This document shows positions 42,575-52,376 of a stretch of 64,000 bases of DNA, piece by piece. The stretch is from NCBI RefSeq assembly GCF_000282055.1, contig NZ_AKJZ01000017.1, forward strand, positions 1 to 64,000, written 5' to 3'. This stretch comes from Flavobacterium sp. CF136 (GTDB lineage Bacteria > Bacteroidota > Bacteroidia > Flavobacteriales > Flavobacteriaceae). The translations under genes were made by a program, and so were the position numbers. Under the pieces are notes generated by a model, which made no database searches, was not told the origin of the DNA, and saw only the letters and a list, made by a program, of their open reading frames with translations. Each line of letters opens with the position of its first letter. Within the stretch, counting starts at the first letter, position 1.

Positions 42575-43855
42575 TTACTCCATGTTCTGATGGTCATCCA
42601 TATCTTTTTGAAGATCCAGATTTCTAAAGGTTGGTGATTTTATTCCGAAACCTAAGACCGTCAAAAGAGTCATACTTCCTCCAAATACAACAGAAGTTAC
42701 GGTCCCCATTAATTTTGCTGTTAAACCGCTTTCAAAAGCACCTAATTCGTTTGATGACCCTACGAACATTGAGTTTACAGCTGCCACACGACCACGCATA
42801 TGATCGGGAGTTTTAAGCTGTAAAATGGTTTGACGGATAACTACAGAAATTCCATCAGCAACTCCGCTTAAGAATAATGCCACCACTGACAACCAAAAAA
42901 TAGTTGAAATTCCGAACAAAATAATACACAATCCGAAAATAAAAATGGCTATTAAAAGCTTCATTCCGGCTTTTTTATACAAAGGAACGTAAGCTGAAAT
43001 TAACATGGTAATAAAAGCACCAATGGCAGGAGCAGCCCTTAAAATACCAAAACCTTCTGGACCAACTTTTAGAATGTCCTGAGCAAAAACAGGTAATAAT
43101 GCTACGGCACCTCCAAAAAGAACCGCAACCATATCAAGCGAAAGCACACCTAAAATGGTTTTATTATTAAATACAAACTTGATTCCTTCCTTTAAGCTTT
43201 CCATTACCGGTTCGCCAATTTTAGGATTCAAAATAGGTTTTTTACTGATTTGTGATAAAGCGATCAAGGCAAAAACAGAACACCCAACTACCAGACACAT
43301 GGACCAGTGAACACCAATAAAATTAATTGAAAAACCTGCAACGGCCGGACCTAAAACGGCACCGATCTGCCAAACAGAACTACTCCAGGTAGCTGCATTT
43401 GGATATGCTTTTTTAGGGACAATTAAAGATAAAAGCGAGAAAATAGTCGGCCCAAGAAAAGCACGAACTAATCCTCCAAGAAAAACTAAAAAGTAAATAG
43501 AATATAAAATAAGATCCGAAGATAATCCACTCACGACTTTTGGCCAGGTCAGTAAAAATAGTCCGAAGCTAATTATTGTAAAGCCTAGTATACATTTTAC
43601 TAATAATCCTTTCTTTTCCCTTTGATCGACCATATGACCGGCAAATAATGCCATCGACACGGCAGGTATAACTTCCATTAATCCAATCATTCCTAACGAA
43701 AGAGGGTTTTTTGTAAGGCTGTAAACTTCCCATTCAATAACAATAAACTGCATCGACCATGCAAAAACCATTGCAAATCGTAATAATAAAAATACATTAA
43801 ATTCTCTATAACGTAACGCCTGATACGGGTCGTTTTTCTTTTCTTTATTCTTCAT
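42575..43855 (-). CDS. MFS transporter (EntS-like family)
   Basis: A 426-residue membrane transporter. The start is set at 43855 (MKNKEKKNDPYQALRYREF), which lies inside the 3' end of recJ; 18 further codons upstream are open but overlap recJ. About 12 hydrophobic spans are seen. Signatures of the major-facilitator group with exported siderophore or drug substrates include GHMVDQREKKGLLV after the second span and GPAVAGFSINFIGVHW. The conserved RGRVAAVNSMFVGSSNELGAFESG loop near residue 360 is typical of the EntS-like MFS_3 group. It overlaps recJ by 11 bases, suggesting translational coupling, though a functional link to RecJ is not obvious. Confidence 0.87.
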   Translation of the reverse strand: MKNKEKKNDPYQALRYREFNVFLLLRFAMVFAWSMQFIVIEWEVYSLTKNPLSLGMIGLMEVIPAVSMALFAGHMVDQREKKGLLVKCILGFTIISFGLFLLTWPKVVSGLSSDLILYSIYFLVFLGGLVRAFLGPTIFSLLSLIVPKKAYPNAATWSSSVWQIGAVLGPAVAGFSINFIGVHWSMCLVVGCSVFALIALSQISKKPILNPKIGEPVMESLKEGIKFVFNNKTILGVLSLDMVAVLFGGAVALLPVFAQDILKVGPEGFGILRAAPAIGAFITMLISAYVPLYKKAGMKLLIAIFIFGLCIILFGISTIFWLSVVALFLSGVADGISVVIRQTILQLKTPDHMRGRVAAVNSMFVGSSNELGAFESGLTAKLMGTVTSVVFGGSMTLLTVLGFGIKSPTFRNLDLQKDMDDHQNME

Positions 43856-45545
43856 TTGTTCTAATATCTTTAAGCATAAGTTGAGTTGAAACGGTATCAT
43901 TCCACTCATTTTCAGCCAGTGAATACGCTAACTGAAAAGGATTTTGATTTTTTGTGATTTCTATTTTTTTTCCAAGGCCAAAACCTATCGCGGCAATTCC
44001 GTCTGAATTATTTTGTTTTACAAAAAGTCTCAAATGCTCATCGTCTGCACCCAGAGTTTTGGCATAACCTGTGTCTTTTACATTAGATGTCATAAAAACA
44101 GGGGTCATATTTTGTGGGCCAAAGGGTTCAAATTGTTTTAAAATCCTAATAAGCTTTGGAGTTATATCCGTAAAGTTTATCTCGGCATCAATTTCGATTT
44201 CCGGAGTTCTCATTTCCGGTAAAATGGATTCTTCAACCTGTTTTTCAAACGCTTCTTTAAAGGTTTCGTAATTTTCAGCTTTCAAAGTCATTCCGGCTGC
44301 GTACATATGACCTCCAAATTGTTCCAGATGTTCAGCACACGCATCCAATGCATTATAAACATCAAATCCTTTTACAGATCTTGCCGAAGCTGCATATTTA
44401 TCACCACTTTTGGTAAAAACCAAAGTAGGACGATAAAAGGTTTCAATTAATCTTGATGCTACAATCCCAATAACGCCTTTGTGCCAGTCTTCCTGAAAAA
44501 CAACAGTAGAAAATCGATTTTCTTCCTGATTTTCTACAATTTGCTGAAAAGCTTCTTTGGTGATTTTTTTGTCTAAATCCTTTCGATCTGAATTGTATTG
44601 TTCAATTTCTGAAGCAAATTGCTGTGCCTGTTCAAAGTTGAATTCTGTCAACAATTCAACGGCATGATTGCCGTGTTTAATTCTTCCTGCGGCATTTATT
44701 CGGGGAGAAATAATAAAAACAACATCAGTAATGTCTAAAACTTTCTTCTTGATTTGATGTACCAAAGCTTTAATTCCCGGTCTCGGATCGCTATTGATAA
44801 CCTGTAATCCGAAATAAGCCAGGACCCTGTTTTCGCCAGTTATCGGAACAATATCAGCAGCGATTGCCGTTGCAACCAAATCCAGATACGGAACCAAATC
44901 TTCAATGGTTTCATTTCGATTCTGTCCTAAAGCCTGAATCAATTTAAAACCAACACCGCAACCACATAATTCATCGTAAGGATAGGAGCAATCTTCCCTT
45001 TTTGGGTCTAAAATTGCGATGGCATCAGGAAGAATATTTCCGGGTCTGTGGTGATCGCAAATGATAAAATCGATATTTTTTTCTTTTGCGTAGGCGATAT
45101 GATCTATTGATTTGATTCCGCAATCGAGCGCGATAATTAGAGAAAATCCGTTATCGTCGGCGAAGTCAATACCTTTAAAAGAAATTCCGTAACCTTCATC
45201 ATAACGATCCGGGATATAAGTCGCAATGTTTGGATAATGCGATTTTAGATAAGAAGAAACCAAAGAAACAGCCGTTGTTCCATCAACATCATAATCGCCA
45301 AAAACTAAGATGTTTTCCTGATTCTCAATTGCCGATTCAATTCGGGCGACTGCTTTATCCATGTCTTTCATTAAGTATGGATCATGAAGGTGTTCTAATG
45401 AAGGACGAAAGAAATTTTTGGCAGCTTCGAAAGTTTCAATGCCACGCTGAATCAAAAGTGTTGCCACAAAATCTTCTACATTTAAGGCGGTTGCAAGGTG
45501 TTTTACCTTTCCTTCTGAAGGTTTTGATTTGATGGTCCAGCGCAT
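43845..45545 (-). CDS. recJ: Single-stranded-DNA-specific exonuclease RecJ
   Basis: Degrades single-stranded DNA 5' to 3' in recombination and repair. The 566-residue DHH-family enzyme has motif I FGDYDVDGTTAVSL and motif II IALDCGIKS. Motif III is ICDHHRPG and is followed by the DHHA1-type GGHMYAAGMTL region (about residue 405). The length is close to E. coli RecJ. It is upstream of the MFS gene, with an 11-base overlap. Confidence 0.95.
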   Translation of the reverse strand: MRWTIKSKPSEGKVKHLATALNVEDFVATLLIQRGIETFEAAKNFFRPSLEHLHDPYLMKDMDKAVARIESAIENQENILVFGDYDVDGTTAVSLVSSYLKSHYPNIATYIPDRYDEGYGISFKGIDFADDNGFSLIIALDCGIKSIDHIAYAKEKNIDFIICDHHRPGNILPDAIAILDPKREDCSYPYDELCGCGVGFKLIQALGQNRNETIEDLVPYLDLVATAIAADIVPITGENRVLAYFGLQVINSDPRPGIKALVHQIKKKVLDITDVVFIISPRINAAGRIKHGNHAVELLTEFNFEQAQQFASEIEQYNSDRKDLDKKITKEAFQQIVENQEENRFSTVVFQEDWHKGVIGIVASRLIETFYRPTLVFTKSGDKYAASARSVKGFDVYNALDACAEHLEQFGGHMYAAGMTLKAENYETFKEAFEKQVEESILPEMRTPEIEIDAEINFTDITPKLIRILKQFEPFGPQNMTPVFMTSNVKDTGYAKTLGADDEHLRLFVKQNNSDGIAAIGFGLGKKIEITKNQNPFQLAYSLAENEWNDTVSTQLMLKDIRTNEE

Positions 45546-45657
45546 AAATAATTATGAATTGAAAATTAAGAATTAGGATTTTATGTGAGAGAACAAATTT
45601 AGTTTAAAATAGCTAATCATTTTAATCTTCTTCAATGCAAATTTTAATCAAATACAA

Positions 45658-45682
45658 ACCATATAAGTGATCTTATATGGTT
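45658..45682. repeat. Collapsed copy of the CCATATAAGTGATATA palindrome
   Basis: ACCATATAAG and CTTATATGGT (45658-45682) are arms brought together with almost no loop, as if the middle of the 42492-42563 element were deleted. Confidence 0.65.
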
Positions 45683-45776
45683 ATCTGTCTTAACAAGCTA
45701 TATTAAGGTTATTTGAGAAAAGAAAAAATGAAAATTTGTTATTACTTTTGATTATATCATTTTTAAAACAAACAAA

Positions 45777-47399
45777 ATGCAAATTCAGGGACAAATTGTT
45801 GACATCCAAAACCGACGTATTTATGCTGGAGAAATCACTGTCGAAAACAAAAAAATCATTTCGATAATTGAGAAAAACCACAATGTGAAAAATTACATTA
45901 TGCCGGGATTTATTGATGCCCATATTCATATCGAAAGTTCAATGCTCGTTCCTTCCGAGTTTGCAAAAATTGCCGTACTTCACGGAACAGTCGGTACCAT
46001 TTCTGACCCACACGAAATCGCAAATGTTTTAGGAACGACGGGCGTTTATTATATGATTGAAAACAGTAAAAAAGTACCGTTGAAATTTCATTTTGGCGCA
46101 CCGTCTTGTGTTCCTGCCACTTCTTTCGAAAGTGCTGGTGCTATCATAGATTCAGACGGAATTAAGGAATTATTGGCTTCTCCCGACATTTATTATTTGG
46201 CAGAAATGATGAATTATCCCGGTGTTTTATTAAATGATGAAGAAGTTTTAAAGAAAATTCAATGGGCAAAACATTTCAATAAACCCGTTGATGGTCATGC
46301 ACCGGGATTAAGAGGTGAAGCGGTTAAAAAATATATTTCAGCCGGGATTTCTACCGACCACGAATGCTTTACTTTTGAAGAAGCCGAAGAAAAATTATCT
46401 CTGGGAATGAAGGTAATTATTCGCGAAGGAAGTGCTGCCAAAAATTTCGAAGCACTCATCGATTTACTTCCGGAAAATTTCGAAAACATGATGTTTTGTT
46501 CAGATGATAAACATCCTGATGATTTAATCATAAGTCATATTAATTCGCTTTGCGCTCGTGCAGTTGCAAAAGGAATTGACGTTTTTAAAGTCTTACAGGC
46601 TGCTTGTGTAAATCCTGTGAATCATTATAAAATTGATGTGGGTTTATTGAAAGTAAACGATGCTGCCGATTTTATCGTAGTCGAAGATTTAGTTGATTTC
46701 AAAGTGAAACAAACTTACATCAACGGCGAATTAGTGGCCGAAGATGGTGAATCTTTTATAAAACATATTCCATTTGAAACGCCTAATAATTTCAATATCA
46801 CTTCCAAAGAAATAAGCGATTTTAAAGTTTCGGGTTCGGGTTCAAAAATCAGGGTAATTGAAGCTTTAGAAGGACAATTAATTACCAATGAAATTCACCA
46901 TCAATCATTAATCGTTGATGGACAAATCGTTTCAGATACTGAAAAAGATATTCTGAAAATGGCTGTTGTGAATCGTTATCAGGATGCCAAACCTGCTATT
47001 GCCTTCATTAAGAATTTTGGTCTGAAAAAAGGCGCTATCGCCAGTTCTGTAGCACATGATTGTCATAATATTGTTGTTGTGGGAACTTCTGACGAAGAAA
47101 TTTGCAATGCTGTCAATCTGATTATTAAAAATACTGGTGGAGTTTGTGCCGTAAATGGTTCTGAAAGCAAAATGTTGCCGTTGCCTGTTGCCGGAATTAT
47201 GAGCGACAAAAACGGTTGGGAAACTGGAAAATTATATCAGGAAATTGATGCAATGGCAAAAGAATTGGGAAGCAATCTGAAAGCGCCTTTTATGACGCTT
47301 TCGTTTATGGCTCTACTGGTTATTCCCGATTTAAAATTATCCGATAAAGGATTATTTAGCGGAAATAGTTTTTCATTTGTTGATTTGGAAATTATTTAA
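45777..47399 (+). CDS. ade: Adenine deaminase
   Basis: Deaminates adenine to hypoxanthine in purine salvage; cytoplasmic. The 540-residue amidohydrolase has the metal-binding [14 protein letters not shown] near residue 42. [27 protein letters not shown], and the [11 protein letters not shown] segment (about residue 239) follow. The second half carries [12 protein letters not shown] and MALLVIP, as in the Ade type (also called cryptic AdeD-like). The stop at 47397-47399 runs into a partial copy of the CCATATAAG repeat. Confidence 0.93.
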   Translation: MQIQGQIVDIQNRRIYAGEITVENKKIISIIEKNHNVKNYIMPGFIDAHIHIESSMLVPSEFAKIAVLHGTVGTISDPHEIANVLGTTGVYYMIENSKKVPLKFHFGAPSCVPATSFESAGAIIDSDGIKELLASPDIYYLAEMMNYPGVLLNDEEVLKKIQWAKHFNKPVDGHAPGLRGEAVKKYISAGISTDHECFTFEEAEEKLSLGMKVIIREGSAAKNFEALIDLLPENFENMMFCSDDKHPDDLIISHINSLCARAVAKGIDVFKVLQAACVNPVNHYKIDVGLLKVNDAADFIVVEDLVDFKVKQTYINGELVAEDGESFIKHIPFETPNNFNITSKEISDFKVSGSGSKIRVIEALEGQLITNEIHHQSLIVDGQIVSDTEKDILKMAVVNRYQDAKPAIAFIKNFGLKKGAIASSVAHDCHNIVVVGTSDEEICNAVNLIIKNTGGVCAVNGSESKMLPLPVAGIMSDKNGWETGKLYQEIDAMAKELGSNLKAPFMTLSFMALLVIPDLKLSDKGLFSGNSFSFVDLEII

Positions 47400-47475
47400 C
47401 CATATAAGGTTAGTTAAGAAGTAACTTATTTTTCTCAATATTAGTGAAAATCCGTTTTATCTGTGACCAAAATAT

Positions 47476-47823
47476 TTAAGATTTCAAAGTCAAAGCTTTT
47501 CCTTCAAACTGAATTCCGTCCCAGCCTAAGTTGATGAAGTTTCTAATGTTTTGGTGATTTGTTCCGTTTGGATCTCCTAAAACTTCTTCAAAATAGAAAG
47601 CGCCAAAACAGGCTAACGTTTCTTCTTTACTTAAGTTTTGCAACTTTGCGAAAGAAAATAATTTGCAGGAACCTGAATTTTCTCCGGCAGCATTGTGTTG
47701 CGTTCCATTTTGGAAAGCTGTTGGTGTAAAGTTGTAGTTATCCTCTATTACTGCAATAGTTTCAGGAAATGTTATTTGGTTTGGAGTTTGTTTTACTTTT
47801 TGTAAAAAAGATGCGATGCTCAT
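47476..47823 (-). CDS. HopJ-family protein
   Basis: A 115-residue protein with the HopJ signature: FLQKVKQTPNQITFPETIAVIEDNYNFTPTAFQNG, then NAAGENSGSCKLFSFAKLQNLSKEETLACFGAFYFEEVLGDPNGTNHQNIRNF. The name comes from a proposed type III effector of Pseudomonas syringae. The family is common in free-living bacteria that have no such secretion system, so a general cytoplasmic role is more likely here. No secretion signal is visible. Confidence 0.85.
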   Translation of the reverse strand: MSIASFLQKVKQTPNQITFPETIAVIEDNYNFTPTAFQNGTQHNAAGENSGSCKLFSFAKLQNLSKEETLACFGAFYFEEVLGDPNGTNHQNIRNFINLGWDGIQFEGKALTLKS

Positions 47824-47865
47824 TGTGTATTTATTTAAGTTTTGTTTGTGTAATCAGAATTATTT

Positions 47866-49719
47866 TTAATTTATGAATTGATACAAGTCAGATATTATAT
47901 CATCAAGTTGATTATTATTTTCAATTAGTTCTGGGTAACTATAATCTCCATTAATAACAAATTCGCATAGTTTAGTTTTATACGAAGACTTTAAAGTGCC
48001 ACTGTCACCTTTAAATTTCTTAAAATCGTTTATCTTATTTTTTACAAATAAATCAGTAATAAACTGACCAAGTCCAATTGAAATATAATCTTCTCTATCA
48101 AAAGAAATTTTATTGACATTTTCCTCTTCACTAGAATTGACAAGTTCCACCAAAAAATCTTTAATAATCTTTATTGGTAAAAGATTTTCAATTTCTCTAT
48201 AATTTGTATTTTGATATTTAAAGTTTTTTTCTGCTTCAGATGTCTTTTCCAATTCTTCTCTCCTTTTAAGTTTTTTTCCTGTAGCATTATCGTTGTCAGC
48301 AAGAAGATATATTTTATTTGATATAGCAAATGAATTGATTTTTTCTCGAACTTGTTCGTCACTAAAAACTTCTTCGAAATTTTCATCAAATAAATAATGC
48401 TCAATTAAGTTTCCTCCATATTCAAAAAAAGCAAAATCAATATCTTCTTTTAAATGTTTTCTTGAATGTTTTGTACAATAAAGTTTTAAAAAAAATGAAA
48501 TGTATTTTCTATCAGTTGGACCTTCAACCCAAATAGATGAATTTGCCATTAAAACAGATGAATTGTTTACACCAAGCAAATCAAGAGTTTCCTTGTTTGG
48601 TTTAACATTCTTAATCATAAATTTTTCTTGACTTCCTTTATGAAATTGAAATATTGAAATGTCGTCTGTATGGAGTGATAAATCAAGAAAATGGTTAGAA
48701 TGAGTCGTGAAGAAATATCGTAAATTTTTACTTTTTAAATATTCATTATTCAATAATGTCTCAATAAAAATTCTTTGAAGTCCTGGATGCAAATGAGTTT
48801 CTGGTTCCTCAATAAAGCACCAAGTATCATTATCTGAAGTAAAAATTGGAAATAGCAATAAAATTAATTGTTGTATTCCATCTCCAATATTAAAAATGGG
48901 ATGCATTTCATCACCAATTTTTAATAATAAATTACTATTTGCTTTATCTGGAATTAACTGTAATTTTTCATTTTGATAAAAATTATCTTGTAACCACAAT
49001 GTGAATTTTTCTAACTTAATAATATCCGCGGAATTGTGTAATTCAAAAACATTGTCAAATAGCATTAACCCTGTGAAGACATTTTCTTTTAAGCCATATT
49101 TAATTTCATAAATTTTATTAAAAGAGTCTTTATTTAAATTTGAATCATATATAATCGATCTTAAAATTGGAATATAAATTTTCTTCTTTAAATAGTTTTC
49201 AGAATGAAATTTAAGTTCTTTAAGGAAATTTAAAATTTCATCCAATATTTGAATATGTTCAATGTCATTAATTTTTTCTTTCAAATTAACAACAGATTTT
49301 TGAACATCTTCAATTTGATATAAACTACCAAATAAATCTCCTATTTTACTTAGATTTTTACCAAAAAGACCTTCACTTAATTCAAAAAAAATAGCTGTAT
49401 CGATATTTGTGCTTTTTTCTTGTAATTCGAAAAATAGATCCAATACAGATTTTGATTGTTCTGTACATTTAAAGGAATTAACTTTAAACAAACCTCTCAA
49501 AAACCTACTTTTTCCTGAATTATTTGCTCCAACAAAAAAATTTATTGCACCTAGTTTGCCAAATGAAGCCTTTCCATTGTCAAAAAGTTCTAAATTATCT
49601 AAAAAATAATTATTTTTTGAAGTAGCGGTGTCATCATAAAATCCGAAGTCTAATTTTCCAAATTCAAGTGGAAAAGTATCTTTGGAAATCCTCTGACTAA
49701 AATCAAAATGTATGTACAT
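47866..49719 (-). CDS. OLD-family ATPase with TOPRIM nuclease domain
   Basis: A 617-residue protein with an ABC-type ATPase domain and a C-terminal TOPRIM nuclease. The Walker A is FFVGANNSGKSRFLRG (about 62-76), and the ABC signature/Walker B region is WCFIEEPETHLHPG (about 297-310) with FFTTHSNHFLDL. The TOPRIM Glu is in WVEGPTDRKYI (about 397) and DxD-like acidic residues are in LLADNDNATGKK (about 474). This is the class of standalone OLD nucleases; some OLD and OLD-like (Gabija GajA) proteins act against phage. The gene is AT-rich and lies between hopJ and rsmI. No UvrD-like partner is beside it. A role in phage defence is inferred. Confidence 0.8.
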   Translation of the reverse strand: MYIHFDFSQRISKDTFPLEFGKLDFGFYDDTATSKNNYFLDNLELFDNGKASFGKLGAINFFVGANNSGKSRFLRGLFKVNSFKCTEQSKSVLDLFFELQEKSTNIDTAIFFELSEGLFGKNLSKIGDLFGSLYQIEDVQKSVVNLKEKINDIEHIQILDEILNFLKELKFHSENYLKKKIYIPILRSIIYDSNLNKDSFNKIYEIKYGLKENVFTGLMLFDNVFELHNSADIIKLEKFTLWLQDNFYQNEKLQLIPDKANSNLLLKIGDEMHPIFNIGDGIQQLILLLFPIFTSDNDTWCFIEEPETHLHPGLQRIFIETLLNNEYLKSKNLRYFFTTHSNHFLDLSLHTDDISIFQFHKGSQEKFMIKNVKPNKETLDLLGVNNSSVLMANSSIWVEGPTDRKYISFFLKLYCTKHSRKHLKEDIDFAFFEYGGNLIEHYLFDENFEEVFSDEQVREKINSFAISNKIYLLADNDNATGKKLKRREELEKTSEAEKNFKYQNTNYREIENLLPIKIIKDFLVELVNSSEEENVNKISFDREDYISIGLGQFITDLFVKNKINDFKKFKGDSGTLKSSYKTKLCEFVINGDYSYPELIENNNQLDDIISDLYQFIN

Positions 49720-49733
49720 ATTTTATTTATGTA

Positions 49734-50447
49734 TTATTCTTCTTTTTGAAATTTACTTTTCTTAGGTTCTTTGGTTATTGTTTTTCCGGCAACCACAACG
49801 ACGATTTCTCCTCGTGGCGCTGTTTTTTCAAAATGGGTTAATACTTCCCGTGCGGTTCCGCGAACATTTTCTTCGTGCAATTTTGATAATTCCCTTGAAA
49901 CACAAACTTGTCTGTCTTCTCCAAAATACTGTATGAACTCAGCCAATGTTTTGACTAATTTATGTGGCGAAACATACAAAATCATCGTTCTGGTTTCTTC
50001 GGCTAAAGCTAAAAATCGGGTTTGACGCCCTTTTTTATCAGGCAAAAAACCTTCGAAAACAAATTTGTCGTTTGGTAATCCGCTGTTTACTAAAGCCGGG
50101 ACAAAGGCAGTTGCACCAGGCAAACATTCCACTTCGATTTTATTTTCGACACAAGCGCGTGTCAATAAAAAACCCGGATCTGAAATAGCAGGAGTTCCGG
50201 CATCTGAAATCAATGCGATTGTTTCACCGGCTTTTAAACGTGCGATTAAATTCTCAGTTGTTTTGTGTTCGTTGTGCATATGATGGCTGTGCATGTGCGT
50301 GCCAATTTCAAAATGCTTCAACAATTTGCCACTGGTTCTGGTGTCTTCGGCCAAAATCAAATCGACTTCTTTGAGAATCCGAATGGCACGAAAAGTCATG
50401 TCTTCAAGATTGCCAATTGGCGTAGGAACGATATATAATTTAGACAT
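49734..50447 (-). CDS. rsmI: 16S rRNA 2'-O-methyltransferase RsmI
   Basis: Methylates the ribose of C1402 of 16S rRNA using S-adenosylmethionine. The 237-residue tetrapyrrole-methylase-fold enzyme has the start KLYIVPTPIGNLEDMTFRAIRIL. The motif TIALISDAGTPAISDPG follows. LPGATAFVPALVNSGLPNDKFVFEGFLPDKKGRQ and VCVSRELSKLHEENVRG are the usual RsmI landmarks. The Lys-rich tail is short. It is 15 bases from the OLD-type gene, in the same direction. Confidence 0.95.
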   Translation of the reverse strand: MSKLYIVPTPIGNLEDMTFRAIRILKEVDLILAEDTRTSGKLLKHFEIGTHMHSHHMHNEHKTTENLIARLKAGETIALISDAGTPAISDPGFLLTRACVENKIEVECLPGATAFVPALVNSGLPNDKFVFEGFLPDKKGRQTRFLALAEETRTMILYVSPHKLVKTLAEFIQYFGEDRQVCVSRELSKLHEENVRGTAREVLTHFEKTAPRGEIVVVVAGKTITKEPKKSKFQKEE

Positions 50448-50464
50448 AATAATTTTAAATATTT

Positions 50465-50553
50465 AAACACAGATTGCACGAATTAGCACGAATAATTTAA
50501 GCGCTAAAAATTCCACGAATATAAATTAGTGTAAATCTGTGAAATTCGTGTTT
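50465..50553. repeat. ACACAGATTGCACGAATT-type inverted repeat
   Basis: The left part has AAACACAGATT and GCACGAATT, and the right part has AAATCTGTGAAATTCGTG, which is its near-complement. The element fills the gap between rsmI and the next gene. Part of the same wording, without the second arm, appears near 60868-60898. Confidence 0.55.
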
Positions 50554-51519
50554 TTAAGAGAATTTTTTCTCAACGATTCCCATGAAACGTTCTGCATAAT
50601 CGTCTTTTCCTTCCCAATTGTTATAATCCGGTTTTACCATATTTTCAATAAACTCCTGAGCTTCATTATAATTATCAAAAGTTAATAATTGATTTAAAAC
50701 ACGGCTGTAGTCTTCTGTGTTGTTTCCGAAAAGGTTTTTGGTAAATGCAATTCGGTCATTCAGATCAATATGAAAACCTTTGGCTAATTTTTCGTTTAAC
50801 GGAACTGTTTTGGGTTTCGATGATTCTAAAATTGCAGTTTCTACCGGAGCTTTTATCTCTTTAAATTCAGATATTGGCGGAGCAGGGGAAAGAGCTTCAA
50901 AACTATCTACTTTTACAAATTGTGCATCACCGTAATTAATCCCCAAATCTTCAAATGAAATCTGAACAGGCTCCGATTTTGAAGCAGTCTCAATTTTAGG
51001 TTCTTCTATTTTTTCTTCTTCTTTTTCTAATTCAAAAGCCGGTTTAAAATCATTAATTGGTTTTAAATCACTTATGGTTTTAAAAGAAAGTTCCTCAGTA
51101 GTTTCTGTTTCTTTTCGGGTTTCAAAAACGGGCTCTTCAATTGTTTCGATAACAGGTTCCGGAGTTACTTCTTCTGGAACCTCTGAAATTATTTCTTCTT
51201 TAATCTCTTCAATAACTTCTGGTTCCGGAGCCACTTCAACTACAGTTTCTGCAACAGTTACTGGAATTTCTTCTTCAGTTTTAATTACTGCAGGCGTTAT
51301 TTCTTCTTTTTCGAAAAGAGCTTCTACTTCAGATTCAATTTCACTTTTTCCGATGGTTGGTTTTATGGTGTCGAAATTTTCATCTATAAATTTCAGAACT
51401 GCAAGTTTTTCATATAATTTCTGCGTTTCAAGATACAATTGATTGATATCGGATTTATTTTTGAGTTTTAAAATTCGATGTGCAATGCTGATTAAATCGG
51501 CTTCCAATTTTTTTTTCAT
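50554..51519 (-). CDS. Glu-rich conserved protein of unknown function
   Basis: A 321-residue protein. A helical N-terminus (LISIAHRILKLKNKSDINQLYLETQKLYEKLAVLKFI, residues about 10-50) leads into a long low-complexity stretch rich in Glu, Val, Ile and Pro (80-220). A folded C-terminal 80 residues follows (FHIDLNDRIAFTKNLFGNNTEDYSRVLNQLLTFDNYNEAQEFIENM). No signal peptide. I think the ends are conserved domains and the middle a disordered linker, but I cannot name a family. Its antisense strand shows a Ser/Thr-rich open frame that is not taken as real. Confidence 0.72.
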   Translation of the reverse strand: MKKKLEADLISIAHRILKLKNKSDINQLYLETQKLYEKLAVLKFIDENFDTIKPTIGKSEIESEVEALFEKEEITPAVIKTEEEIPVTVAETVVEVAPEPEVIEEIKEEIISEVPEEVTPEPVIETIEEPVFETRKETETTEELSFKTISDLKPINDFKPAFELEKEEEKIEEPKIETASKSEPVQISFEDLGINYGDAQFVKVDSFEALSPAPPISEFKEIKAPVETAILESSKPKTVPLNEKLAKGFHIDLNDRIAFTKNLFGNNTEDYSRVLNQLLTFDNYNEAQEFIENMVKPDYNNWEGKDDYAERFMGIVEKKFS

Positions 51520-51755
51520 AACTGTTGAAATTATAGTGAATATGGTGCTTTAGTATATTTTGTGTTTTGAATGTCTTTAATTCCGAGGAAATTCGCAGAA
51601 CATTTTTTTATTTCTGTTAATAAGCGTTTGCGAATCTTCGATTTGATAAAAATTTTCTACTTTTGAGAAAACGTAAAACAGTAATTTTTTACGTCAATTT
51701 ATTACCAGTACAAAGTAATAAAAACTATTCATTTTAAAAGGTAGAAAAATACAAA

Positions 51756-52346
51756 ATGTTTCTCGAAAATACAGTAAATCACAAAGAACAATTTGGTTGG
51801 ATTGAAGTTATTTGTGGATCAATGTTTTCGGGTAAGACCGAGGAGTTAATCCGCAGATTAAAACGTGCCCAATTTGCCAAACAAAAAGTCGAAATTTTTA
51901 AACCTGCTATCGATACCCGATATCATGACGAAATGGTGGTATCACATGATGCCAACGAAATTCGCTCAACGCCGGTTCCCGCTGCTGCCAATATTGCTAT
52001 TTTAGCACAAGGCTGTGACGTTATCGGAATTGACGAAGCACAGTTTTTTGATGATGAAATTGTTACCGTTTGTAATGATTTGGCGAATCAGGGAATTCGT
52101 GTGATAGTAGCAGGACTTGATATGGATTTTAAAGGAAACCCTTTCGGACCAATGCCCGCACTTATGGCAACAGCCGAATATGTCACTAAAGTTCATGCCG
52201 TTTGTACGAGAACCGGAAACTTAGCCAACTATAGTTTTCGTAAAACCGATAATGATAAATTGGTAATGCTTGGTGAAACCGAAGAATATGAACCGTTAAG
52301 CCGTGCAGCGTATTTTAATGCCATGAAGAAAAACCAGGAAAAATAA
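51756..52346 (+). CDS. tdk: Thymidine kinase
   Basis: Phosphorylates thymidine in the salvage pathway; cytoplasmic. The 196-residue type II enzyme has P-loop [15 protein letters not shown], the DEAQFFD segment, [14 protein letters not shown] and the substrate loop [10 protein letters not shown]. In the zinc-ribbon position only one Cys remains ([13 protein letters not shown]), so the structural zinc of TK1-like enzymes is probably absent. The start [19 protein letters not shown] may be a little long, but no closer ATG precedes the P-loop. Confidence 0.93.
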   Translation: MFLENTVNHKEQFGWIEVICGSMFSGKTEELIRRLKRAQFAKQKVEIFKPAIDTRYHDEMVVSHDANEIRSTPVPAAANIAILAQGCDVIGIDEAQFFDDEIVTVCNDLANQGIRVIVAGLDMDFKGNPFGPMPALMATAEYVTKVHAVCTRTGNLANYSFRKTDNDKLVMLGETEEYEPLSRAAYFNAMKKNQEK

Positions 52347-52376
52347 TTTCTAAACAATTTTAAGCTTAAATAAACA

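Noticed and set aside
51074..51442. Ser/Thr/Val-rich 122-residue open frame antisense to the Glu-rich gene
   Set aside because: It mirrors the Glu codon repeats of the minus-strand gene, has no signal or domain, and its composition is what reverse reading of GAA/GAG-rich DNA gives.
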